Shown in pieces: positions 1 to 8,948 of a DNA stretch of 64,000 nucleotides; position 1 is the first letter of the stretch; the number at the start of each line of letters is the position of its first letter. The stretch spans positions 1,984,001 to 2,048,000 of the forward strand of contig NZ_CP179868.1 in the NCBI RefSeq assembly GCF_051379705.1, read 5' to 3'. A program made the position numbers and the translations under genes. Source of the DNA: Ekhidna sp051379705. GTDB lineage: Bacteria; Bacteroidota; Bacteroidia; Cytophagales; Cyclobacteriaceae. Under the pieces are notes generated by a model. That model searched no databases. It was not told where the DNA came from and saw only the letters and a program-made list of their open reading frames with translations.

Positions 1-1
1 T

Positions 2-3000
2 CGCATCGCAACCAACATCACAGACATTGCGGCCATCAACACCGAGTCCGATGCAGATTCCATTGCCATCTGGAATAAGGTGCAGGCAGACAGTACGTAT
101 CTCGATGATCGTATCGCAACCAACATCTCGGATATCGCTACACTTGATGCAGAAGTAGATGCCGATAGTTTAGCGCTCTATACCAAGTTGCAAGCAGATT
201 CAACTTACTTAGATGATCGCATCGCAACCAACATCACAGACATTGCGGCCATCAACACCGAGTCCGATGCGGATTCCATTGCCATCTGGAATAAGGTGCA
301 GGCAGATTCAACCTACCTGGATGATCGTATCGCAACCAACATCTCGGATATCGCTACACTTGATGCAGAAGTAGATGCCGATAGTTTAGCACTCTATACC
401 AAGTTGCAAGCAGATTCAACGTATCTCGACGATCGCATCGCAACCAACATCACAGACATTGCAGCCATCAACACCGAGTCCGATGCGGATTCCATTGCCA
501 TCTGGAATAAGGTGCAGGCAGATTCAACCTACCTGGATGATCGTATCGCAACCAACATCTCGGATATCGCTACACTTGATGCAGAAGTAGATGCCGATAG
601 TTTAGCGCTCTATACCAAGTTGCAAGCAGATTCAACTTACTTAGATGATCGCATCGCAACCAACATCACAGACATTGCAGCCATCAACACCGAGTCCGAT
701 GCGGATTCCATTGCCATCTGGAATAAGGTGCAGGCAGATTCAACCTACCTGGATGATCGTATCGCAACCAACATCTCGGATATCGCTACACTTGATGCAG
801 AAGTAGATGCCGATAGTTTAGCGCTCTATACCAAGTTGCAAGCAGATTCAACTTACTTAGATGATCGCATCGCAACCAACATCACAGACATTGCGGCCAT
901 CAACACCGAGTCCGATGCGGATTCCATTGCCATCTGGAATAAGGTGCAGGCAGATTCAACCTACCTGGATGATCGTATCGCAACCAACATCTCGGATATC
1001 GCTACACTTGATGCAGAAGTAGATGCCGATAGTTTAGCGCTCTATACCAAGTTGCAAGCAGATTCAACTTACTTAGACGATCGCATCGCAACCAATATCA
1101 CTGACATTGCAGCCATCAACACCGAGTCCGATGCGGATTCCATTGCCATCTGGAATAAGGTGCAGGCAGATTCAACCTACCTGGATGATCGTATCGCAAC
1201 CAACATCTCGGATATCGCTACACTTGATGCAGAAGTAGATGCCGATAGTTTAGCGCTCTATACCAAGTTGCAAGCAGATTCAACTTACTTAGATGATCGC
1301 ATCGCAACCAACATCACAGACATTGCAGCCATCAACACCGAGTCCGATGCGGATTCCATTGCCATCTGGAATAAGGTGCAGGCAGATTCAACCTACCTGG
1401 ATGATCGTATCGCAACCAACATCTCGGATATCGCTACACTTGATGCAGAAGTAGATGCCGATAGTTTAGCGCTCTATACCAAGTTGCAAGCAGATTCAAC
1501 TTACTTAGATGATCGCATCGCAACCAACATCACAGACATTGCGGCCATCAACACCGAGTCCGATGCGGATTCCATTGCCATCTGGAATAAGGTGCAGGCA
1601 GATTCAACCTACCTGGATGATCGTATCGCAACCAACATCTCGGATATCGCTACACTTGATGCAGAAGTAGATGCCGATAGTTTAGCGCTCTATACCAAGT
1701 TGCAAGCAGATTCAACTTACTTAGACGATCGCATCGCAACCAATATCACTGACATTGCAGCCATCAACACCGAGTCCGATGCGGATTCCATTGCCATCTG
1801 GAATAAGGTGCAGGCAGATTCAACCTACCTGGATGATCGTATCGCAACCAACATCTCGGATATCGCTACACTTGATGCAGAAGTAGATGCCGATAGTTTA
1901 GCGCTCTATACCAAGTTGCAAGCAGATTCAACTTACTTAGATGATCGCATCGCAACCAACATCACAGACATTGCAGCCATCAACACCGAGTCCGATGCGG
2001 ATTCCATTGCCATCTGGAATAAGGTGCAGGCAGACAGTACGTATCTCGATGATCGCATCGCAACCAACATCTCGGATATCGCTACACTTGATGCAGAAGT
2101 AGATGCCGATAGTTTAGCACTCTATACCAAGTTGCAAGCAGATTCAACTTACTTAGATGATCGCATCGCAACCAATATCACAGACATTGCGGCCATCAAC
2201 ACCGAGTCCGATGCGGATTCCATTGCCATCTGGAATAAGGTGCAGGCAGATAGTACGTATCTCGATGATCGCATCGCAACCAACATCTCGGATATCGCTA
2301 CACTTGATGCAGAAGTAGATGCCGATAGTTTAGCGCTCTATACCAAGTTGCAAGCAGATTCAACTTACTTAGATGATCGCATCGCAACCAACATCACAGA
2401 CATTGCGGCCATCAACACCGAGTCCGATGCAGATTCCATTGCCATCTGGAATAAGGTGCAGGCAGACAGTACGTATCTCGATGATCGTATCGCAACCAAC
2501 ATCTCGGATATCGCTACACTTGATGCAGAAGTAGATGCCGATAGTTTAGCGCTCTATACCAAGTTGCAAGCAGATTCAACTTACTTAGATGATCGCATCG
2601 CAACCAACATCACAGACATTGCAGCCATCAACACCGAGTCCGATGCGGATTCCATTGCCATCTGGAATAAGGTGCAGGCAGATAGTACGTATCTCGATGA
2701 TCGCATCGCAACCAACATCTCGGATATCGCTACACTTGATGCAGAAGTAGATGCCGATAGTTTAGCACTCTATACCAAGTTGCAAGCAGATTCAACTTAC
2801 TTAGATGATCGCATCGCAACCAACATCACAGACATTGCGGCCATCAACACCGAGTCCGATGCAGATTCCATTGCCATCTGGAATAAGGTGCAGGCAGACA
2901 GTACGTATCTCGATGATCGTATCGCAACCAACATCTCGGATATCGCTACACTTGATGCAGAAGTAGATGCCGATAGTTTAGCGCTCTATACCAAGTTGCA

Positions 3001-5863
3001 AGCAGATTCAACTTACTTAGATGATCGCATCGCAACCAACATCACAGACATTGCAGCCATCAACACCGAGTCCGATGCGGATTCCATTGCCATCTGGAAT
3101 AAGGTGCAGGCAGATAGTACGTATCTCGATGATCGCATCGCAACCAACATCTCGGATATCGCTACACTTGATGCAGAAGTAGATGCCGATAGTTTAGCAC
3201 TCTATACCAAGTTGCAAGCAGATTCAACTTACTTAGATGATCGCATCGCAACCAACATCACAGACATTGCGGCCATCAACACCGAGTCCGATGCGGATTC
3301 CATTGCCATCTGGAATAAGGTGCAGGCAGATAGTACGTATCTCGATGATCGCATCGCAACCAACATCTCGGATATCGCTACACTTGATGCAGAAGTAGAT
3401 GCCGATAGTTTAGCGCTCTATACCAAGTTGCAAGCAGATTCAACTTACTTAGATGATCGCATCGCAACCAACATCACAGACATTGCGGCCATCAACACCG
3501 AGTCCGATGCAGATTCCATTGCCATCTGGAATAAGGTGCAGGCAGACAGTACGTATCTCGATGATCGTATCGCAACCAACATCTCGGATATCGCTACACT
3601 TGATGCAGAAGTAGATGCCGATAGTTTAGCGCTCTATACCAAGTTGCAAGCAGATTCAACTTACTTAGATGATCGCATCGCAACCAACATCACAGACATT
3701 GCAGCCATCAACACCGAGTCCGATGCGGATTCCATTGCCATCTGGAATAAGGTGCAGGCAGATAGTACGTATCTCGATGATCGCATCGCAACCAACATCT
3801 CGGATATCGCTACACTTGATGCAGAAGTAGATGCCGATAGTTTAGCACTCTATACCAAGTTGCAAGCAGATTCAACTTACTTAGATGATCGCATCGCAAC
3901 CAATATCACAGACATTGCAGCCATCAACACCGAGTCCGATGCAGATTCCATTGCCATCTGGAATAAGGTGCAGGCAGATTCAACCTACCTGGATGATCGC
4001 ATCGCAACCAACATCTCGGATATCGCTACACTTGATGCAGAAGTAGATGCCGATAGTTTAGCGCTCTATACCAAGTTGCAGGCGGATTCAACGTATCTCG
4101 ACGATCGCATCGCAACCAACATCACAGACATTGCAGCCATCAACACCGAGTCCGATGCAGATTCCATTGCCATCTGGAATAAGGTGCAGGCAGATAGTAC
4201 GTATCTCGATGATCGCATCGCAACCAACATCTCGGATATCGCTACACTTGATGCAGAAGTAGATGCCGATAGTTTAGCACTCTATACCAAGTTGCAAGCA
4301 GATTCAACTTACTTAGACGATCGCATCGCAACCAACATCACAGACATTGCAGCCATCAACACCGAGTCCGATGCGGATTCCATTGCCATCTGGAATAAGG
4401 TGCAGGCAGATTCAACCTACCTGGATGATCGTATCGCAACCAACATCTCGGATATCGCTACACTTGATGCAGAAGTAGATGCCGATAGTTTAGCGCTCTA
4501 TACCAAGTTGCAAGCAGATTCAACTTACTTAGACGATCGCATCGCAACCAATATCACTGACATTGCGGCCATCAACACCGAGTCCGATGCAGATTCCATT
4601 GCCATCTGGAATAAGGTGCAGGCAGATAGTACGTATCTCGATGATCGCATCGCAACCAACATCTCGGATATCGCTACACTTGATGCAGAAGTAGATGCCG
4701 ATAGTTTAGCGCTCTATACCAAGTTGCAAGCAGATTCAACTTACTTAGACGATCGCATCGCAACCAATATCACTGACATTGCGGCCATCAACACCGAGTC
4801 CGATGCAGATTCCATTGCCATCTGGAATAAGGTGCAGGCAGATAGTACGTATCTCGATGATCGCATCGCAACCAACATCTCGGATATCGCTACACTTGAT
4901 GCAGAAGTAGATGCCGATAGTTTAGCGCTCTATACCAAGTTGCAGGCAGATTCAACTTACTTAGATGATCGCATCGCAACCAACATCACAGACATTGCGG
5001 CCATCAACACCGAGTCCGATGCAGATTCCATTGCCATCTGGAATAAGGTGCAGGCAGATTCAACCTACCTGGATGATCGTATCGCAACCAACATCTCGGA
5101 TATCGCTACACTTGATGCAGAAGTAGATGCCGATAGTTTAGCGCTCTATACCAAGTTGCAAGCAGATTCAACTTACTTAGATGATCGCATCGCAACCAAC
5201 ATCACAGACATTGCGGCCATCAACACCGAGTCCGATGCAGATTCCATTGCCATCTGGAATAAGGTGCAGGCAGATTCAACCTACCTGGATGATCGTATCG
5301 CAACCAACATCTCGGATATCGCTACACTTGATGCAGAAGTAGATGCCGATAGTTTAGCGCTCTATACCAAGTTGCAAGCAGATTCAACTTACTTAGATGA
5401 TCGCATCGCAACCAACATCACAGACATTGCGGCCATCAACACCGAGTCCGATGCAGATTCCATTGCCATCTGGAATAAGGTGCAGGCAGATTCAACCTAC
5501 CTGGATGATCGTATCGCAACCAACATCACAGACATTGCGGCCATCAACACCGAGTCCGATGCGGATTCCATTGCCATCTGGAATAAGGTGCAGGCAGATA
5601 GTACGTATCTCGATGATCGTATCGCAACCAACATCTCGGATATCGCTACACTTGATGCAGAAGTAGATGCCGATAGTTTAGCGCTCTATACCAAGTTGCA
5701 AGCAGATTCAACCTACCTGGATGATCGTATCGCAACCAACATCACAGACATTGCGGCCATCAACACCGAGTCCGATGCGGATTCCATTGCCATCTGGAAT
5801 AAGGTGCAGGCAGATAGTACGTATCTCGATGATCGTATCGCAACCAACATCTCGGATATCGCT
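2..5863 (+). repeat. Tandem coding repeat, 216-bp period built of two 108-bp half-units
   Basis: The DNA repeats with a period of 216 bp (two 108-bp half-units A and B), so the sequence returns to the same phase every 1,080 bases. From 83 to 5806 there are exactly 53 complete half-units (26 A and 27 B), with a partial B at the left edge and a partial A ending at 5863. Alternation is strict except that the half-unit at 5483-5590 is B where A is expected. Variation between copies is confined to a few synonymous positions. A 647-bp block at 2177-2823 is identical to 3257-3903, a sign of recent block duplication. Direct repeats without spacers rule out a CRISPR array. Confidence 0.97.
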
Positions 5864-6700
5864 GGAAAACAAAATACTGATGCAGGATTGACTTCAATAG
5901 CTGGGTTAACTACTAGTGCGAACGAAATGATTTATACAACAGCATCGGATGCTTATGCAACTACAAGCTTAACAGCTGCCGGAATAGCTATTTTAGATGA
6001 TGCTGATGCCTCTGCTCAAAGAACAACTTTAGGTCTTGGAAGTCTTGCAACATTAAATTCTGTGACTTCAACCGAAATAGGTAATAGTGCGGTAACTGCA
6101 TCAGAAATTGCGACATCAGTCGCCGGAAATGGTCTGACTGGCGGGGGAGGTAGTGCCTTATCAGTGCTGGCTAATGGTGACGATATTGAAGTAGGCGCAT
6201 CAGGTATTCGAATTGCTCAAGATGGAGCTTCAAATGGAGATGTTTTGAAGTGGAATGGTTCTGCATGGGAACCCGCTGCAGACGCTACATCGGATAGAAG
6301 GTTCAAAAAAGATATTGTGGTAATTCCAGATGCATTGGCAAGAGTTCTTGCCATCAGAGGGGTGAATTACTTTTATCGAGTTGATGAGTTTGAGGAAAAA
6401 GATTTCTCAACTAAAAAACAATATGGAGTTATTGCACAAGAAGTTATGGAAGTATTTCCTGAACTGGTCAGAAAAGCTGAGGATGGTTTCTACAGGGTCA
6501 ACTACGAACAAATGACTGCCATTTTGATAGCAGCAATGCAAGAGCAGCAACAACAAATTGAATCCTTAAATAAGCAAATTGCTTCACAAGATTCTAAATT
6601 AAGTGAGCTCGCAACTGATAACAAGGAGATGAAAAGTGATCTTGACTTGATCAAGAAAATGTTGATGGGTGAAAAAACAGTTAAAAACGAGGACGAATGA
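2..6700 (+). CDS. Giant repeat fibre protein with S74 chaperone C-terminus (5' partial)
   Basis: The frame is open from base 2 with no start, so the gene begins upstream of the window; the GTG at 80 is only a Val codon inside a repeat. Residues encoded at 2-5863 are alternating 36-residue units of two kinds (SDIATLDAEV type and TDIAAINTES type). After them come phage tail-fibre-like sequence (QRTTLGLGSLATLN, GNGLTGGGG), then an S74/endosialidase-type intramolecular chaperone domain. That domain starts at the Ser-Asp of TSDRRFKKDI (Ser codon at 6290), where this family normally cleaves itself. The last ~45 residues look like a Gln/Lys-rich coiled coil. In the family, this domain trimerises and folds fibres and is then released. 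No T9SS sorting domain is visible at this C-terminus. The stop overlaps the next start (ATGA, 6697-6700). Location on the cell surface is inferred from its neighbours. No other phage genes are nearby. Confidence 0.9.
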   Translation, partial: RIATNITDIAAINTESDADSIAIWNKVQADSTYLDDRIATNISDIATLDAEVDADSLALYTKLQADSTYLDDRIATNITDIAAINTESDADSIAIWNKVQADSTYLDDRIATNISDIATLDAEVDADSLALYTKLQADSTYLDDRIATNITDIAAINTESDADSIAIWNKVQADSTYLDDRIATNISDIATLDAEVDADSLALYTKLQADSTYLDDRIATNITDIAAINTESDADSIAIWNKVQADSTYLDDRIATNISDIATLDAEVDADSLALYTKLQADSTYLDDRIATNITDIAAINTESDADSIAIWNKVQADSTYLDDRIATNISDIATLDAEVDADSLALYTKLQADSTYLDDRIATNITDIAAINTESDADSIAIWNKVQADSTYLDDRIATNISDIATLDAEVDADSLALYTKLQADSTYLDDRIATNITDIAAINTESDADSIAIWNKVQADSTYLDDRIATNISDIATLDAEVDADSLALYTKLQADSTYLDDRIATNITDIAAINTESDADSIAIWNKVQADSTYLDDRIATNISDIATLDAEVDADSLALYTKLQADSTYLDDRIATNITDIAAINTESDADSIAIWNKVQADSTYLDDRIATNISDIATLDAEVDADSLALYTKLQADSTYLDDRIATNITDIAAINTESDADSIAIWNKVQADSTYLDDRIATNISDIATLDAEVDADSLALYTKLQADSTYLDDRIATNITDIAAINTESDADSIAIWNKVQADSTYLDDRIATNISDIATLDAEVDADSLALYTKLQADSTYLDDRIATNITDIAAINTESDADSIAIWNKVQADSTYLDDRIATNISDIATLDAEVDADSLALYTKLQADSTYLDDRIATNITDIAAINTESDADSIAIWNKVQADSTYLDDRIATNISDIATLDAEVDADSLALYTKLQADSTYLDDRIATNITDIAAINTESDADSIAIWNKVQADSTYLDDRIATNISDIATLDAEVDADSLALYTKLQADSTYLDDRIATNITDIAAINTESDADSIAIWNKVQADSTYLDDRIATNISDIATLDAEVDADSLALYTKLQADSTYLDDRIATNITDIAAINTESDADSIAIWNKVQADSTYLDDRIATNISDIATLDAEVDADSLALYTKLQADSTYLDDRIATNITDIAAINTESDADSIAIWNKVQADSTYLDDRIATNISDIATLDAEVDADSLALYTKLQADSTYLDDRIATNITDIAAINTESDADSIAIWNKVQADSTYLDDRIATNISDIATLDAEVDADSLALYTKLQADSTYLDDRIATNITDIAAINTESDADSIAIWNKVQADSTYLDDRIATNISDIATLDAEVDADSLALYTKLQADSTYLDDRIATNITDIAAINTESDADSIAIWNKVQADSTYLDDRIATNISDIATLDAEVDADSLALYTKLQADSTYLDDRIATNITDIAAINTESDADSIAIWNKVQADSTYLDDRIATNISDIATLDAEVDADSLALYTKLQADSTYLDDRIATNITDIAAINTESDADSIAIWNKVQADSTYLDDRIATNISDIATLDAEVDADSLALYTKLQADSTYLDDRIATNITDIAAINTESDADSIAIWNKVQADSTYLDDRIATNISDIATLDAEVDADSLALYTKLQADSTYLDDRIATNITDIAAINTESDADSIAIWNKVQADSTYLDDRIATNISDIATLDAEVDADSLALYTKLQADSTYLDDRIATNITDIAAINTESDADSIAIWNKVQADSTYLDDRIATNISDIATLDAEVDADSLALYTKLQADSTYLDDRIATNITDIAAINTESDADSIAIWNKVQADSTYLDDRIATNITDIAAINTESDADSIAIWNKVQADSTYLDDRIATNISDIATLDAEVDADSLALYTKLQADSTYLDDRIATNITDIAAINTESDADSIAIWNKVQADSTYLDDRIATNISDIAGKQNTDAGLTSIAGLTTSANEMIYTTASDAYATTSLTAAGIAILDDADASAQRTTLGLGSLATLNSVTSTEIGNSAVTASEIATSVAGNGLTGGGGSALSVLANGDDIEVGASGIRIAQDGASNGDVLKWNGSAWEPAADATSDRRFKKDIVVIPDALARVLAIRGVNYFYRVDEFEEKDFSTKKQYGVIAQEVMEVFPELVRKAEDGFYRVNYEQMTAILIAAMQEQQQQIESLNKQIASQDSKLSELATDNKEMKSDLDLIKKMLMGEKTVKNEDE

Positions 6701-7914
6701 GAAAGTTTCTAATCATACTCGGCTTAGCTCCCTGGTTGACATTCGGTCAGCTCTATGTGCCCTCTAATGGACTTATTCATATTTCTGATGGAGCAAACTT
6801 AGAGGTAGGTGGTGATTTAGATAACAATGGTGTCATTCAAAATCGAGGAACGCTATCCCTTTATGGGGACTGGTTAACAAATGCCAATTTCAATGGGCTG
6901 GAAGGTCAACTGCAATTCCTTGGTGGTTCTAATCAAATGGTCAGCCCCCCACAACTCACTGTTAGTGAACTTGTAATTAATCAAGGTGGCGAAGTGACTT
7001 TTTCAGGAAATCAGTATATCGTGCTTGATCGACTGGAATTTCAGTTGGGAAATATTAAGATCGGGGATGATACACGCTTCGTATTGGAGCCTAATGTAAA
7101 AGTAGCAGGTGGTTCCAATCTTTCATACTTTGATGGCACCTTGATAGCTAAGGGTAGTGGAATTAAAACCTTCCCTGTGGGATCCGACGGTTTGTTTGCA
7201 CCCATCACACTCCTTAGTGTTTTTGGCTTGAATACAGAGATTGCCGCCAATTTTATTAAAGAAAACTCAGTTGACCCTGTTCCGGGTGATAGTTTACTTG
7301 GCGTTTCTCACATCGGCCTTTGGGAACTTGAATTATTGAACGGGGCTACAGATCCAACGCAAGTTGAACTGGAATTCAACGAAGTAGACCTAAATAACTT
7401 CAGAGTTCCAAATCCTATCCGTCACCGAGTCAATTCACCGGTGATTGCATATGCCACTAATCCTGCTGGTGTTTACAGATCACTTGGTATTGAGTCTATC
7501 AATGACTCTGATTCTGTGACGTATGGAACGATAGTTAGTGAACTTCCTTTGTCTCCCAGTCTAGGTGAGAAACTTTATGTCGCTGTAGGCTTAGCTCCAA
7601 GAGTACCAAATGAGGGATTGTATTTTATTCCTGAGGCTTTTTCCCCTCAAGCTAGTGATCCAAAAAACCAAACTTTCAAGGTTTTTGGGGAGGGAATTTC
7701 TGAAGAAGGATTTGATCTTCAGATATATAATAGGTATGGAGTTATTGTTTACTCCACGAGTTCGTTTGATGAAGCAAGTCAAAATGGATGGAACGGAGAA
7801 AATCAGAAGACCGGAGCAGATGAACCTGCTGGTGTCTATTATTATACCGTAAAATTTCAATTTAACACTGGCTTACCAGTACAGCAGAAAGGAGCTTTTT
7901 ATCTAGTAAAATGA
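6697..7914 (+). CDS. Secreted protein with CHU_C (T9SS type B) C-terminal domain
   Basis: This 405-residue protein starts with a signal peptide (MRKFLIILGLAPWLTFGQ). Its middle is beta-rich, with early repeated motifs such as GANLEVGGDLDNNGVIQNRGTL, and I do not recognise a catalytic domain. From about residue 310 to the end it carries the gliding-motility-associated C-terminal (CHU_C) fold: FIPEAFSP, then DLQIYNRYGVIVYSTSSFDE, GWNG and PAGVYYYTVKF. In Bacteroidota this is the type B sorting signal for T9SS export, and type B cargo often depends on a SprF-like protein; a PorP/SprF gene follows immediately. ATGA overlaps on both sides (6697 and 7911) suggest translational coupling with the fibre gene and the PorP/SprF gene. 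It may be an adaptor or anchor for the upstream fibre, which is inference. Confidence 0.88.
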   Translation: MRKFLIILGLAPWLTFGQLYVPSNGLIHISDGANLEVGGDLDNNGVIQNRGTLSLYGDWLTNANFNGLEGQLQFLGGSNQMVSPPQLTVSELVINQGGEVTFSGNQYIVLDRLEFQLGNIKIGDDTRFVLEPNVKVAGGSNLSYFDGTLIAKGSGIKTFPVGSDGLFAPITLLSVFGLNTEIAANFIKENSVDPVPGDSLLGVSHIGLWELELLNGATDPTQVELEFNEVDLNNFRVPNPIRHRVNSPVIAYATNPAGVYRSLGIESINDSDSVTYGTIVSELPLSPSLGEKLYVAVGLAPRVPNEGLYFIPEAFSPQASDPKNQTFKVFGEGISEEGFDLQIYNRYGVIVYSTSSFDEASQNGWNGENQKTGADEPAGVYYYTVKFQFNTGLPVQQKGAFYLVK

Positions 7915-8948
7915 AAAAGACTATCGCCATATTGCTTCTGTTAATATCTGCCAAAGTGGTAGGACAAGATGCGCAATTTTCTCAATACTATGCTGCCTCT
8001 CTTTATCTCAATCCGGCATTTAGTGGTATATATAACGATCCGTCCATTCATTTAAATCATAAGCGACAGTTGCAAAGTGTTGATGTGGTAAATGAGCTCA
8101 CTCAGGTGTCATTTATTTTTCCAATTAAACCAAAAGGGAGCCTTGAGCAATCTATGGGTGGTGTGGGAATTATGGCTTTCAACGAGAAAAGTGGTTTTCA
8201 GGGTGTTTATCAGCGCAATTCGGTATTTCTAAACTATGCTCATAACCTCAAGTTCGGTCTGCTCACTTCATACCTTATTTCTATTGGAGTGCAAGCCGGC
8301 TATGAAATGCGAAAACTAAATTTTAGCAATCTTACCTGGGGATCACAGTATAACGCATTTTATGGGTTTGATGATTCTCTACCTATTCCTGTGACTGAAT
8401 TTGACGAGCAGCAACAAAATGCTGTAATTAATGCCGGCATAATGTATTACTACAATCCTGAACGTAACTACCTTCTTCATAAGTACAGTGCTTTTGTAGG
8501 AATGTCTGCCACTAATCTCAACAGACCTAACACTTCATTTACCATCAATTCTGAAAACACCCCGCCTATTTTATTGAAATACAATGGAGGTATTGAGTTT
8601 AAATTCCAAAAACTTTTCGTGACTCCAAGTCTTTTGTACCTCTACATCCGACAAAATCAACAATTCAACGCTGGTTTAAATATGGCTTATGTTCCTAATG
8701 CGGATCGCTATAGAGCGCGAGGTTCTCAGCTCTTGTTTGGAGTTTGGTACAGACTAAGAGATTCCTTCATTTTCATGGGAGGCGTAAAAGTAAGTACGCT
8801 TACAGTTCGTGTAAGCTACGACATGAACAGTAACCTTTTTGTTCCTCTAAAAGGAATAGATCTGGCCCAAAATTCTTTCGAGATATCAATTCAATACTCG
8901 TTATCCAAGAATCTTGGATCCAGAAAAATTTCTAATCCTCTGTTCTAG
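7911..8948 (+). CDS. PorP/SprF family T9SS outer-membrane protein
   Basis: This 345-residue protein has a signal peptide ending near VVGQ and the family's N-terminal signature QDAQFSQYYAASLYLNPAFSG. Alternating amphipathic strands follow to the end, as expected of an outer-membrane beta-barrel (for example LFGVWYRLRDSFIFMGGVKV). PorP is a component of the T9SS outer-membrane complex, and SprF-type paralogues are dedicated partners for type B cargo. Because this copy sits one ATGA overlap after a CHU_C-domain cargo gene, a SprF-like cargo-specific role is more likely than the core PorP. Its stop shares the palindrome CTAG (8945-8948) with the stop of the converging OmpA-type gene, so there is no room for a terminator between them. 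Confidence 0.9.
   Translation: MKKTIAILLLLISAKVVGQDAQFSQYYAASLYLNPAFSGIYNDPSIHLNHKRQLQSVDVVNELTQVSFIFPIKPKGSLEQSMGGVGIMAFNEKSGFQGVYQRNSVFLNYAHNLKFGLLTSYLISIGVQAGYEMRKLNFSNLTWGSQYNAFYGFDDSLPIPVTEFDEQQQNAVINAGIMYYYNPERNYLLHKYSAFVGMSATNLNRPNTSFTINSENTPPILLKYNGGIEFKFQKLFVTPSLLYLYIRQNQQFNAGLNMAYVPNADRYRARGSQLLFGVWYRLRDSFIFMGGVKVSTLTVRVSYDMNSNLFVPLKGIDLAQNSFEISIQYSLSKNLGSRKISNPLF

Noticed and set aside
80..82. GTG as the start of the fibre gene
   Set aside because: It is the Val codon at the end of a repeat unit; the frame stays open to base 2, so the true start is outside the window.
2..5863. CRISPR array
   Set aside because: Units are contiguous, with no spacers, and the whole array is in one open frame continuous with the S74 domain.
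5864..6700. Prophage remnant
   Set aside because: Only tail-fibre-like and S74 sequence is present; no capsid, terminase, integrase or other phage genes surround it, and the next genes are T9SS-related.
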